Source: Prevotella sp. (GTDB taxonomy: Bacteria > Bacteroidota > Bacteroidia > Bacteroidales > Bacteroidaceae). From it: a stretch of 41,368 nucleotides of DNA. Shown here piece after piece: positions 8,318 to 17,186 of this stretch (the stretch's first letter is position 1; every line of letters begins with the position of its first letter). The stretch is taken from the NCBI GenBank assembly GCA_017545045.1, contig JAFYDA010000027.1, positions 1 through 41,368 of the forward strand, written 5' to 3'. Under the pieces are notes generated by a model, which saw only the letters and a list, made by a program, of their open reading frames with translations, was not told where the DNA came from and did no database searches. Made by a program: the position numbers and the translations under genes.

Positions 8318-10050
8318 CGTATCACCTTTCGACCTTGGCTCACCATAATTCCGTGAGCATTGGATGCGTCGGCAGGACGGCCAGACAGGTTGTAAAACTT
8401 GTTTTGGCCGTCTTCTTTTATGATTGAGCTACCGACAGCCGTCCCTTCTGCAGGTTCCACGTCAACGTAGTCAATGTCGGGCATGTCGCTACTGGCGTTC
8501 GACAGACGGATTGTGTTTTCGCCTGGCAACAACTCTATGGGCAGCGTCTTGCGGCCTACCTTGCTGAAACTGCCAGAGCTCAATGAGAGCGTCTTTACTT
8601 TCTTGCCATTGACACTGACAGTGATACTGCGGCTCTGTTGACACAGGAAGCCGATGGTAAGATTGTATTCTCCCCCACTCTTGCTATAAACATTACGCCA
8701 CTGTAGGTCGTTTGCTTCACGACGCCCTAACCAGCCAGCCTTGTAGCCGCCTGAGCAGTTGATGTCAGCACTATAGCTTCCTGTCTTTTCCGACTGGTTG
8801 TTCTTGATTTCCTGATAGACACTATTGTAGCCCGCCTCCGCTTCATAGCGGACGCGCTCCAAGCGGGTGTCAGCCTCAGCCACATAGATGCGAGTGCCGT
8901 GTTTGGGCAGGGTGACTTCGTAGCTTTCAGAAAAAGAGCCGAGATCTTTTTTCTGGAACACGTCGCGCAATTTCACATTCCCGGCCAGGTCAATGTCTCT
9001 AAAACGGACTGTCGTCTTGACCACTTTGTCTGTAGGATTATAGACGGCAAAAGCACGACGGGTACCATATTGGAGTTCTATGTCTTTAACCATGACGAAG
9101 CAGCTGTCTTGCCATTTGGCCACGTAGGCCTGCTGGTAGAGTGTGTCTTGATTCAAGGCAATGAGCTCCTGATTCTTCAGCAGGGCAAGAGCTGTTGAAT
9201 TGATGCTGCGCACATCACAGCCAATCAGAAGTGGCGAATTCATGATGCACCACATGCCGAAATGAGTTTTGTCTTCCTCAGTCGTCAAGTTGCGGCCAAC
9301 CTCCAGCATGTCCATGTCATTATAATGGCCACGGCTACAGTAGGCACTCATATACAGGTTTTCGGCCAAGATATCCTTTACAGACCCCCAACTGGCATTG
9401 ATGTCACCCGTCGTACGCCATGAGAAGGCGGCATCGTCAATCCAGGTGCCAGGATAAGCCCAGCGGCATGCGTTCATACGCACGTCCGTGCGTCCGGTAT
9501 TTCTGATGGCCTTGGCAATAGCCGTGTAGCGTGCTTTCTCATCGAGCACAAGATGGTCTTCGTTGTGATAATAGGAACCGCCACAGAAGTCTACCTTGAT
9601 GAAGTCGAAGCCCAGTTCCTTGAAGAAGAAGTCGGCGTCCTGCTGGTCATGCTCATAGAGTCCTACGCCCTTGCCTATAGCATCGCCCCCAAACATACTG
9701 CCACAGGTGTTGCGACCAGCATCGCTGTAGATACCAGCCTTGAGTCCTTTGCTGTGGATATGGTCGACAATCCCTTTCAACCCATTGGGGAAGCGCTGCG
9801 GATGAATCAGCAACTGCCCCGTCTTCTGGTCGCGACCGCCGAAGTAGCCGTCGTCAATGTTGACATGGTCGTAGCCTACGTCTTTCAGCTTCCTTGACAC
9901 CATTGCATTGGCGGTCTGCTTGATAAGCGTCTCATTAATGTTCAGCCCGAAGGTGTTCCAGGAACTCCATCCCATTGTGGGGCCGTCTTGTGCAGAAACG
10001 ACAAAGACGGAGAAGGCAAAAAGTGTTGATAAAAACAGTTTCTTTCTCAT
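8314..10050 (-). CDS. Secreted GH27 alpha-galactosidase with CBM35-like domain
   Basis: Retaining GH27 enzyme expected to release alpha-galactose (some relatives release beta-L-arabinopyranose). After a 21-residue signal peptide comes the hallmark MGWSSWNTFG opening, a (beta/alpha)8 barrel with nucleophile D154 in KVDFCGG and acid/base D216 in TTGDINASW, and a beta-sandwich. A CBM35-like region follows (about 420-545, starting RYEAEAGYNS and ending DIDYVDVEP), then a tail ending GIMVSQGRKVIR. The gene lies 29 bases downstream of tex on the same strand with no -7 box between them, so it may be read from the tex promoter, an odd pairing. Its stop codon overlaps the GH2 stop (tta/tag within 8314-8317). 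Confidence 0.92.
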   Translation of the reverse strand: MRKKLFLSTLFAFSVFVVSAQDGPTMGWSSWNTFGLNINETLIKQTANAMVSRKLKDVGYDHVNIDDGYFGGRDQKTGQLLIHPQRFPNGLKGIVDHIHSKGLKAGIYSDAGRNTCGSMFGGDAIGKGVGLYEHDQQDADFFFKELGFDFIKVDFCGGSYYHNEDHLVLDEKARYTAIAKAIRNTGRTDVRMNACRWAYPGTWIDDAAFSWRTTGDINASWGSVKDILAENLYMSAYCSRGHYNDMDMLEVGRNLTTEEDKTHFGMWCIMNSPLLIGCDVRSINSTALALLKNQELIALNQDTLYQQAYVAKWQDSCFVMVKDIELQYGTRRAFAVYNPTDKVVKTTVRFRDIDLAGNVKLRDVFQKKDLGSFSESYEVTLPKHGTRIYVAEADTRLERVRYEAEAGYNSVYQEIKNNQSEKTGSYSADINCSGGYKAGWLGRREANDLQWRNVYSKSGGEYNLTIGFLCQQSRSITVSVNGKKVKTLSLSSGSFSKVGRKTLPIELLPGENTIRLSNASSDMPDIDYVDVEPAEGTAVGSSIIKEDGQNKFYNLSGRPADASNAHGIMVSQGRKVIR

Positions 10051-10079
10051 AAATAAATAAGGTATTAAAAATCGTGTCT

Positions 10080-12230
10080 TTATTCCCTGATTCCGCGCAT
10101 GGAGAGCGATATGCGGTTACGTCGGCGGTCGATTTCAATCACGCGCACCCTGACGTGCTGATGAAGCTTAACCACCTGATTAGGGTCTTTTACGTATTTG
10201 TCAGCCAACTGGGAAATATGAACCAGGCCGTCTTGATGAACGCCAATATCGACAAAAGCCCCGAAGGCCGTAATGTTGGTCACGATGCCTGGCAGTTCCA
10301 TACCTTCCGTCAGGTCATCAACGGTCTCGACCCCTTTGGCAAACTCAAAAGCTTCAATCTGCTCGCGTGGGTCACGTCCTGGTTTTTCCAGCTCTTTCAT
10401 GATGTCGGTCAGCGTGGGAAGTCCCACGGTATCAGTGACGTAACGTTTGACATCAATGGAATGACGTCTTTCCTGACTATTGATGAGGTCGGTAACGGTA
10501 CAGCCGGAGTCTTTGGCCATTTGTTCCACAATAGGGTAACTCTCAGGGTGTACGGCAGAGTTGTCGAGTGGATTCCTGGCTTCTGGTATTCGCAGGAAGC
10601 CGGCACACTGCTGATAGGCAGAAGGCCCCAGACGCGGCACTTTCTTTAGTTGTGATCTGCTGGCGAAAGCACCGTTCTCACGGCGGTAGTCAACAATGTT
10701 CTTAGCCAATGTAGGACCTAATCCGCTGACATACTGCAGAAGATGCTGGGACGCGGTGTTCAGATTGACGCCAACACTATTGACACAGCTTTCTACCGTC
10801 TGGTCGAGCGAATGCTTCAGTTTTGACTGGTCTACGTCATGCTGATATTGACCTACGCCGATGCTCTTCGGGTCTATCTTTACAAGTTCTGCCAATGGAT
10901 CCATCAGCCGACGGCCAATGGATACGGCTCCGCGTACGGTCACATCTTCATCGGGGAACTCCTCGCGAGCCACTTTCGAAGCAGAATATACAGACGCCCC
11001 ATCCTCGCTGACGACAAAGACTTGTGGCGAGTGTTCCTGGCCTTTGACCGTCTCTTCAACGAAAGCTCGCGTTTCACGACTGGCGGTGCCATTACCAATG
11101 GCTATAGCCTCGATGTGATACTGCTCTATCATCTGCTGCAGGTGAACAGTTGCCTGCATGCGGTGGTTGACTGGCGGATGAGGGAAGATGGCCTCATGGT
11201 GGAGCAGGTTGCCCATCGCATCAAGGCAGACAATCTTGCAGCCAGTGCGGAATCCGGGGTCAACACCCATCACACGCTTCTGGCCTAAGGGAGCCGAAAG
11301 CAATAGTTGACGCAGGTTTTCTGCAAACACACTAATGGCCTGGTCGTCCGCCTGTTCCTTGCTAAGGTTGCTGAATTCCGTTTCGATAGATGGTTTCAGA
11401 AGACGTTTGTAACCGTCATCGACGGCCTCAGAGACAAGACGCCCACATGGTGTATGACCGTAGACATAATGACGCTTCAAACGTTCCACACACTCTTCGT
11501 CGTCAGGAGAGATGCTGATACGCAGGATGCCTTCAGCCTCGCCGCGCCGCATGGCCAACAGACGGTGACTGGAACAGCGTTTCAACGGTTCCTGCCAATC
11601 AAAATAGTCTCTGAATTTTGCCGCCTCATCGCTATCGGCCTTTGCTTTCACTACTTTTGAGGTGATGACCGCCTGACGGCGAAAGCATCCACGTACTAAC
11701 TGACGACTACGCTCATCCTCACTCACCTGTTCTGCAATGATGTCCTGAGCACCTTTAATGGCTGACGCAACGTCAGCGACATCACCAACGACAAAGGAGA
11801 GAGCAGCTTGCTCGGGGTCACGCTCTCGTTGCAACAATATGAGTTGCGCCAATGGCTCAAGCCCCTGTTCCCGAGCTATTGAGGCACGGGTGCGGCGTTT
11901 GGGACGATAGGGCAGGTAGATGTCTTCAAGTGTGGTTGACTCCCAACAGTCTTCAATGCGCTTCTGCAGTTCGGGCGTCATCTTGCCCTGCTCCGTAATC
12001 GTCTTGACGACGGTTTCCTTGCGCTTGGCTATCTCCTGTAACTGTTCCAGACGGTTGCTAATGGCCGTAATCTGTACCTCGTCCAGTCCACCCGTCCGCT
12101 CCTTGCGGTAACGTGATATAAACGGAATGGTGCAACCCTCGTCCAACAGTTTCAACGTGTTCTCCACCGCATGCTCCTGCAAGTGCAGTTCCGTGCTGAT
12201 AAGTTTCGTGAATATCTTGATATTTTCCAT
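10080..12230 (-). CDS. tex: Tex family RNA-binding transcription accessory protein
   Basis: Cytoplasmic nucleic-acid-binding protein of the Tex/Spt6-like family. The Tex N-terminal helical region carries IPFISRYRKERTGGLDE. A YqgF/RNase H-like fold follows with GVDPGFRTGCKIV at about residue 320, then helix-hairpin-helix segments (for example LLQYVSGLGPTLAKNIV), and a C-terminal S1 domain starting near LPGIVTNITAFGAFVDIG. The length of 716 residues is normal for the family. It is 16 bases downstream of a 57-residue ORF with no promoter box in the gap, so the nearest -7 box is the one at 12529-12536 ahead of a toxin-like remnant. GH27 follows closely downstream. Confidence 0.96.
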   Translation of the reverse strand: MENIKIFTKLISTELHLQEHAVENTLKLLDEGCTIPFISRYRKERTGGLDEVQITAISNRLEQLQEIAKRKETVVKTITEQGKMTPELQKRIEDCWESTTLEDIYLPYRPKRRTRASIAREQGLEPLAQLILLQRERDPEQAALSFVVGDVADVASAIKGAQDIIAEQVSEDERSRQLVRGCFRRQAVITSKVVKAKADSDEAAKFRDYFDWQEPLKRCSSHRLLAMRRGEAEGILRISISPDDEECVERLKRHYVYGHTPCGRLVSEAVDDGYKRLLKPSIETEFSNLSKEQADDQAISVFAENLRQLLLSAPLGQKRVMGVDPGFRTGCKIVCLDAMGNLLHHEAIFPHPPVNHRMQATVHLQQMIEQYHIEAIAIGNGTASRETRAFVEETVKGQEHSPQVFVVSEDGASVYSASKVAREEFPDEDVTVRGAVSIGRRLMDPLAELVKIDPKSIGVGQYQHDVDQSKLKHSLDQTVESCVNSVGVNLNTASQHLLQYVSGLGPTLAKNIVDYRRENGAFASRSQLKKVPRLGPSAYQQCAGFLRIPEARNPLDNSAVHPESYPIVEQMAKDSGCTVTDLINSQERRHSIDVKRYVTDTVGLPTLTDIMKELEKPGRDPREQIEAFEFAKGVETVDDLTEGMELPGIVTNITAFGAFVDIGVHQDGLVHISQLADKYVKDPNQVVKLHQHVRVRVIEIDRRRNRISLSMRGIRE

Positions 12231-12246
12231 TATCGATTCTCTTTTC

Positions 12247-12420
12247 TCACGCTATACCCCCCAGCAACTGTCTTGCGGGAATGCGTTCAATAGTCTTGCC
12301 GCCAGAAGATACAATAACATCTTCGCCACGAAGTGCTTTTTCCTCAAGCATTCGCTTTTCTGCAATCTGGAGTCCATCTTCCAATTTGCTGGTAAATTCT
12401 TTAATTTCTTTATTTGACAT
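12247..12420 (-). CDS. Small protein, possible partner of a zeta-type toxin
   Basis: A 57-residue protein starting MSNKEIKEFTSK, with a charged helical N-terminal half and an IPARQLL-like C-terminal motif. It resembles small proteins I associate with zeta-like ATPase genes in Bacteroidota, but I cannot confirm the family. Its start overlaps the 3' end of the truncated zeta-like ORF by 11 bases, and it lies 16 bases before tex. It is probably translated as the second ORF of a tex transcript. Whether it still does anything without its partner is unknown. Confidence 0.55.
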   Translation of the reverse strand: MSNKEIKEFTSKLEDGLQIAEKRMLEEKALRGEDVIVSSGGKTIERIPARQLLGGIA

Positions 12421-12520
12421 AATTCTGAATTTTAGCAAGGATATCAGGCAACACGGTATACGAGGCCGTTGTCTTCCCAGCCCCGTTGCAACCGCTGATG
12501 ATATATACATTCTTTGCCAT
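12410..12520 (-). pseudogene. Zeta-toxin-like P-loop fragment, truncated
   Basis: Only 36 residues remain: MAKNVYIISGCNGAGKTTASYTVLP and a short tail. GCNGAGKTT is the Walker A of zeta-toxin/AAA-type kinases, which are normally about 190-290 residues. Everything after LPDI is missing, and the frame runs straight into the start of the downstream 57-residue ORF, as expected of an internal deletion. The start codon and its promoter are intact, so the fragment is probably still transcribed and translated as a leader peptide ahead of tex. Confidence 0.65.
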
Positions 12521-12528
12521 ATCTGCTG

Positions 12529-12536
12529 CAAAGATA
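12529..12536 (-). promoter_or_regulatory. -7 box TATCTTTG upstream of the zeta remnant and tex
   Basis: A TAnnTTTG match on the minus strand, only 8 bases before the ATG at 12520, which would give a nearly leaderless transcript. No other -7 box is evident between here and the tex start, so this is the best candidate tex promoter. A -33 element at normal spacing is unclear. Confidence 0.5.
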
Positions 12537-12577
12537 CGTTTTTTTCCTGATATGACATCACAAAAGCTGAAAAAAGT

Positions 12578-12616
12578 ACAAAAAAGAATCGCTACCAGTG
12601 GATGATAGCGATTCTT
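12578..12616 (-). terminator. Intrinsic terminator, minus strand
   Basis: A perfect 11-base-pair inverted repeat (12584-12594 with 12606-12616, 11-base loop) is followed on the minus strand by TTTTTTG. It lies at the 3' end of the methyltransferase-like fragment and would stop transcription before the zeta/tex promoter. On the plus strand the hairpin is not followed by a T run. Confidence 0.75.
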
Positions 12617-12850
12617 AATCGATGATTCTCTCTTGCGAGGCGGTCTAACTCGGAATAGTGCTTGCCCTCCGGCGGCATCATGCCGCGCCAAGGACTTCCT
12701 GTCGCGCCGTTTCTCGTGCCAGGGGCGTGTACGGGTACTCGCTTGTAGCGTCGGCCAGTGCCTTCCTCGATGAATGGGTATTCTTTCAAGACCTTCTCGT
12801 CGCTCCATTCCTCGTAGGGGCGGTTCCAAACGGTCTCGTCGGTCTTGCTG
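12592..12850 (-). pseudogene. DNA-methyltransferase-like fragment
   Basis: About 78 residues in one minus-strand frame include YKRVPVHAPGTRNGATG, SPWRGMMPPEGKHYSELD. That combination (RNGATG, PWRG.PP.G.HW/Y, LD.L) recalls the region downstream of the catalytic domain in type III / Mod-like site-specific adenine methyltransferases. There is no SAM-binding or DPPY-type motif, and the upstream part is replaced by repeat array 2. The ORF ends inside the terminator hairpin. It is a fragment of a former restriction-modification gene, if the recognition is right. Confidence 0.5.
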
Positions 12851-12854
12851 GATT

Positions 12855-12980
12855 CTGCAGAGGCTCCCTGTGATTCTGCGGAGGCTCCCCAGAAAATTCC
12901 CACGGCCTGGGACAAAAATCCCAGGGCTTGGGAAAAACGCGTGGAGGCTCCGCAGAAATCTGTAGCTCCTCCACATTTTC
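12855..12980. repeat. Modular 21-base-period intergenic repeat, array 2
   Basis: The left half reads ctgcagaggctccctg / tgattctgcggaggctcc. This is the reverse complement of the units in array 3 (32702-32800) with few mismatches. The right half (about 12891-12936) has two CCCAnGGCnTGGG units with A runs, as in array 1. It ends gtggaggctccgcagaaatctgtagctcc, matching the end of array 1. It therefore links both unit types in a single element. The rest of the 12981-13082 spacer shows no gene. Confidence 0.75.
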
Positions 12981-13082
12981 ATTATTTCATTCTTACGTGT
13001 GCTTCAAAGACTGTTCCGCGACCTTGACAGCGGCACTATTTAAGCGTTTTTACGTAAATAGTGACAGAAAACACAGAAAAAG

Positions 13083-13114
13083 TTTGTCTGTGTGACGATT
13101 TATTTGTACTTTTG
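13083..13114 (+). promoter_or_regulatory. Promoter of the ABC-F gene (TTTG-N20-TACTTTTG)
   Basis: TTTG at 13083-13086 and the -7 box TACTTTTG at 13107-13114 are 20 bases apart, close to the Bacteroidota consensus. Transcription would start near 13121, about 33 bases before the ATG at 13154. Confidence 0.75.
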
Positions 13115-13153
13115 CATTGGTTTTTTAGAAAACCGTTTTTATAAAAGATGTAG

Positions 13154-15094
13154 ATGATCTCCGTTGAAGGACTAAAAGTGGAATTTGGCATAAAGCCATT
13201 ATTTTCGGAAGCCAGTTTCGTGATCAATCCCCGCGACCGCATAGCCCTTGTGGGCAAAAACGGTGCAGGAAAGTCTACGCTGCTCAAGATTCTGTGTGGA
13301 CAGCAAAAGCCCACTGCGGGGACGGTGGCTGTACCGCAGGACACGACAATAGGCTATTTGCCACAGGTGATGAAGTTGCAGGATGACACGACCGTGCGCG
13401 AGGAGACTCAAAAGGCCTTTGCCAACGTGACGGCTGTGGCTGAGCGCGTAGAACGGATGGAACGTGAAATGAACGAACGTACGGACTACGAGAGCGAGGA
13501 CTACATGCAGCTGGTGGAACGCTATACGACCGAACATGAGCGCTACCTGATGATGGGCGCCTCGCACCGTGAGGCAGAACTTGAACGTACGCTCACGGGC
13601 TTAGGTTTTGAGCGCACTGACTTCGAGCGTCCCACGAGCGAGTTCAGCGGCGGCTGGCGCATGCGAATAGAGCTGGCGAAGATCCTGCTGCAAAAGCCTG
13701 ACGTCTTGTTGCTCGACGAGCCCACGAACCATCTTGACATTGAGTCTATTCAGTGGTTAGAGCAGTTTCTGGCACAGTCGGCCTCGGCGGTGGTTCTTGT
13801 CAGCCACGACCGTGCCTTCATCAATAATGTGTCGAACCGTACGCTTGAAATCTCCTGCGGCAAAATCGTTGACTATCGTGTGAAGTACGATGAATATGTC
13901 ACACTGCGACGCGAACGCCATGAACAGCAGTTAAGGGCCTACGAGAACCAGCAACGGGAAATTGCCGACATGAAGACGTTCATAGAACGGTTCCGCTATC
14001 AGGCCACGAAAGCGGTGCAGGTGCAACAGAAGGTGAAACAGCTGGAGAAGATTGTGCCCATTGAGGTTGATGAAGTTGACAACTCAGCCATGCACCTGAA
14101 GTTCCCACCCTGCCTGCGCAGCGGCGACTATCCCATCATCTGCGACGAAGTGCGCAAGGCCTACCATCATCTGGTGTTCGACCACGTGAACCTGACCATC
14201 AAACGAGGCGAGAAAGTGGCTTTTGTCGGCAAGAACGGTGAAGGCAAGTCGACGCTTGTGAAGTGTATCATGGGCGAGATTCCATTTGACGGCCAGTTAA
14301 AGATAGGCCACAACATCCAGATAGGCTACTTCGCACAGAATCAGGCACAACTGTTGGACGAGAGCCTCACCGTGTTCCAGACCATCGACAACGTAGCCAA
14401 AGGCGACATCCGCCTGCGCATCAACGACATCTTGGGAGCCTTCATGTTTGGCGGAGAAAACTCAGACAAGAAGGTCAAAGTGCTCAGCGGTGGCGAGCGC
14501 AGCCGTTTGGCAATGATTAAATTACTGCTGGAACCTGTCAATCTGCTGATACTCGACGAGCCTACGAACCACCTCGACATGCCCTCGAAAGACGTACTGA
14601 AAGAGGCTGTAAGGGCGTTTGACGGCACGGCCATCATAGTGAGCCACGACCGTGAATTCCTTGACGGTCTGGTCACCAAAGTCTATGAATTCGGAGGCGG
14701 AAAGGTGCGTGAACACCTGGGCGGCATCTATGACTTCCTGCAAAGCAAGAAGATATCTGAACTCAATGAGTTGACAGGGCGCGACACCAACGCCACACAG
14801 GAAAAGCCAGCCACCACAGCAGCAGCCACGCCCGCCACACGCAAGACGAACTATGCCGAGCACAAGGAACAACAGAAGCGCATTGCACGGGCTGAAAAAG
14901 CCGTGAAAACCTCGGAGCAGAAAATTGAGCAGATGGAAGCACGGCTCAAGGAACTCGACGACCTGCTGATGATTCCTGAGAATGCAGCAGACATGACACT
15001 CGTCACGGAGTACACCACGACCAAGCGCGCACTCGACGAGGAAGTGGAACGCTGGGAACAACTGTCAGAAGAATTAGAGAATATAACAAATTAA
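13154..15094 (+). CDS. ABC-F family ATPase (ribosome-associated type)
   Basis: A cytoplasmic protein with two ABC domains and no membrane domain. The first domain has Walker A GKNGAGKST (from residue 35), signature SGGWRMRIELAK and Walker B LLLDEPTNHLD. The second has GKNGEGKST, LSGGERSRLAMIK and LILDEPTNHLD. Between them lies the charged ABC-F linker (about 235-320) with RFRYQATKAVQVQQK. A C-terminal extension (about 540-646) holds an Ala/Thr-rich linker and a coiled coil, like Uup/YdiF-type members. ABC-F proteins act at the ribosome E site. Whether this one is a housekeeping factor or gives antibiotic protection cannot be told from sequence alone, but the lack of a leader peptide favours housekeeping. 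pepO follows after 8 bases. Confidence 0.93.
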   Translation: MISVEGLKVEFGIKPLFSEASFVINPRDRIALVGKNGAGKSTLLKILCGQQKPTAGTVAVPQDTTIGYLPQVMKLQDDTTVREETQKAFANVTAVAERVERMEREMNERTDYESEDYMQLVERYTTEHERYLMMGASHREAELERTLTGLGFERTDFERPTSEFSGGWRMRIELAKILLQKPDVLLLDEPTNHLDIESIQWLEQFLAQSASAVVLVSHDRAFINNVSNRTLEISCGKIVDYRVKYDEYVTLRRERHEQQLRAYENQQREIADMKTFIERFRYQATKAVQVQQKVKQLEKIVPIEVDEVDNSAMHLKFPPCLRSGDYPIICDEVRKAYHHLVFDHVNLTIKRGEKVAFVGKNGEGKSTLVKCIMGEIPFDGQLKIGHNIQIGYFAQNQAQLLDESLTVFQTIDNVAKGDIRLRINDILGAFMFGGENSDKKVKVLSGGERSRLAMIKLLLEPVNLLILDEPTNHLDMPSKDVLKEAVRAFDGTAIIVSHDREFLDGLVTKVYEFGGGKVREHLGGIYDFLQSKKISELNELTGRDTNATQEKPATTAAATPATRKTNYAEHKEQQKRIARAEKAVKTSEQKIEQMEARLKELDDLLMIPENAADMTLVTEYTTTKRALDEEVERWEQLSEELENITN

Positions 15095-15102
15095 ATATCA
15101 CA

Positions 15103-17142
15103 ATGAAAACAAAGAATTTATTAATGATTGGAATGGTGACTGCCATGAGCCTTAATGCATGGGCAGACGAACCCTTGAAGTCGGGACTCAACCGTGCCGA
15201 CATGAACACCAGTGTCAAGGCTGGCGACGATTTCTATGAATACGCATGCGGAGGCTGGATGAAAGCCAATCCCCTGCCTGCAGCCTACTCACGCTTCGGT
15301 TCATTCGACCGTCTGGCCGAGGACAACAACAAGCGCATCAACGCCATTTTAAAGGAGCTGCAGTCGAACACCTACACTCAGGGAACGATTGAGCAGAAAC
15401 TGTCCGATTTCTACAAGCTGGCCATGGACTCTGCCCGCCGTGAGCAGGAGGGCGTAGCACCCGTGATGCCAATCATCAAGCGCTTAGAGGCAGCCAAGAC
15501 CATTCAGCAGCTGTTTGACATCCAGCTTGAAATGGCCAAATATGGCGATTCCGAGTTCTATCGTGCAGGTATGGGAGCCGACGAGAAGAACGCCACGCAG
15601 AACATCCTGAACGTTGCGCAGGGCGGACTGACGCTTGGCCAAAAGGACTACTATCTGGAAAACGACGAAGCTACCGTGAAGATCCGCGAGGCCTACAAGC
15701 AGCACATCGTCCGCATGTTCCAGCTCTTCGGCTTCAGCAAGGGAGCTGCCACGAAGAAAATGCAGAACGTCTTCAAGCTTGAGCTGGCACTGGCCAAGGT
15801 TTCGAAGAGCCGCACCGAACTGCGTGACCCGCAGGCCAATTATAACAAGATGACCCTGAAGGAGTTCAACACCCGCTACCCCAACCTCAAGCTGGAGCAG
15901 GTGATGAACGCTCAGGGACTCAAGAGCCAGTTCATGCAGGAGCTTGTTGTCGGACAGCCTCAGTTCATGGAGGGTGCCGATGCCATGATAGCCAAGATGA
16001 AGCCCGCCGAGTATCGCGACTACATGGAATGGGGCGTCATCAGCAGCGCCGCCAGCGTCCTGAACGATGCCGTACGGCTTGAAAGCTTCGACTTCTTCGG
16101 CAAGACCATGAGTGGCCGCAAGGAGGAGCATCCTCTCTGGCGCCGTGCCACCAACCAGGTACAGGGAGCCATGGGCCAGGCCCTGGGCCGCATTTACGTC
16201 AACAAGTATTTCCCCGCTACTGCCAAAGAGCGCATGGTGAAACTGGTCAAGAACCTGCAAATAGCCCTCGGTGAGCGCATTGCCGCTCAGGACTGGATGG
16301 ATGACTCCACTAAGGTGAACGCCCTGTTGAAGCTCAACACCTTCTACGTGAAGGTGGGTTATCCTGACAAGTGGATAGACATGACCAAGCTCCAGATTGA
16401 CCCCACCAAGTCGCTCTTCGACAACCAGCTGGCCGTTCTGAAATTCTGGAACGACTACTCCATTGAGCACACCGCCGGCAAGCCCGTCGACATTGACGAC
16501 TGGTACATGACACCACAGACGGTCAACGCCTACTACAACCCCACGACCAACGAAATCTGCTTCCCAGCAGGCATTCTGCAAGTTCCCTTCTTCGACATGA
16601 CGGCCGACGATGCTTTCAATTATGGTGCCATCGGTGTGGTCATCGGTCATGAGATGACGCACGGTTTCGACGACCAGGGACGACAGTTCGACAAGGACGG
16701 CAACATGCACGACTGGTGGAAAGAGAGCGACGGCAAGAACTTCACTGAACGCACAGACAAATATGCCGACTTCTTCTCGGCCATCAAGGTGCTGCCCGAC
16801 CTCAATGCCAACGGCCGTCTGACGCTGGGTGAGAACCTGGCTGACCACGGCGGTCTGCAGGTAGCATACGCCGCTTACAAGAACGCCACCAAGAATAATC
16901 CGCTGCCCGTCATCGACGGTTTCACCGCCGACCAGCGCTTCTTCTTAGCCTACGCAGGCGTATGGGCAGGCAACATGACTGAGGAGGCTATCCGTCAACA
17001 AACCAAGAGCGACCCCCATTCACTTGGCCGCTGGCGCGTCAACGGCGCACTGCCTCACATTGATGCCTGGTATGAGGCATTCGGCATCAAAGAAGGAGAC
17101 AAAATGTATATTCCTCAATCGCAGCGTCTCCAGCTGTGGTAA
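15103..17142 (+). CDS. pepO: M13 family zinc metallopeptidase (PepO/neprilysin-like)
   Basis: An exported oligopeptidase. A 21-residue signal peptide (MKTKNLLMIGMVTAMSLNAWA) is followed by the M13 N-terminal helical lobe (opening SGLNRADMNTSVKAGDDFYEYACGGW) and the C-terminal catalytic lobe. Zinc ligands are H516 and H520 in HEMTH and E577 in ENLAD, with catalytic E517. NAYYNPTTNEICFPAGILQ is the usual substrate-binding stretch. The length of 679 residues is typical. It is 8 bases downstream of the ABC-F gene and probably co-transcribed. Such enzymes cleave peptides up to about 40 residues in the periplasm. A lipid anchor is not seen. Confidence 0.95.
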   Translation: MKTKNLLMIGMVTAMSLNAWADEPLKSGLNRADMNTSVKAGDDFYEYACGGWMKANPLPAAYSRFGSFDRLAEDNNKRINAILKELQSNTYTQGTIEQKLSDFYKLAMDSARREQEGVAPVMPIIKRLEAAKTIQQLFDIQLEMAKYGDSEFYRAGMGADEKNATQNILNVAQGGLTLGQKDYYLENDEATVKIREAYKQHIVRMFQLFGFSKGAATKKMQNVFKLELALAKVSKSRTELRDPQANYNKMTLKEFNTRYPNLKLEQVMNAQGLKSQFMQELVVGQPQFMEGADAMIAKMKPAEYRDYMEWGVISSAASVLNDAVRLESFDFFGKTMSGRKEEHPLWRRATNQVQGAMGQALGRIYVNKYFPATAKERMVKLVKNLQIALGERIAAQDWMDDSTKVNALLKLNTFYVKVGYPDKWIDMTKLQIDPTKSLFDNQLAVLKFWNDYSIEHTAGKPVDIDDWYMTPQTVNAYYNPTTNEICFPAGILQVPFFDMTADDAFNYGAIGVVIGHEMTHGFDDQGRQFDKDGNMHDWWKESDGKNFTERTDKYADFFSAIKVLPDLNANGRLTLGENLADHGGLQVAYAAYKNATKNNPLPVIDGFTADQRFFLAYAGVWAGNMTEEAIRQQTKSDPHSLGRWRVNGALPHIDAWYEAFGIKEGDKMYIPQSQRLQLW

Positions 17143-17186
17143 ATTGCTTTTGCACCTGTCGTTTTTAAAAAAAAATTAGTTTTTTG

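Noticed and set aside
13154-15094. Antibiotic-resistance ABC-F gene
   Set aside because: Nothing in the sequence indicates a resistance subtype: there is no regulatory leader peptide and no mobile context on its own side. A housekeeping role is as likely.
15484-16848. 454-codon open frame antisense to pepO
   Set aside because: Shadow frame of an M13 peptidase whose zinc motifs and length are intact. The antisense translation has no recognisable domain.
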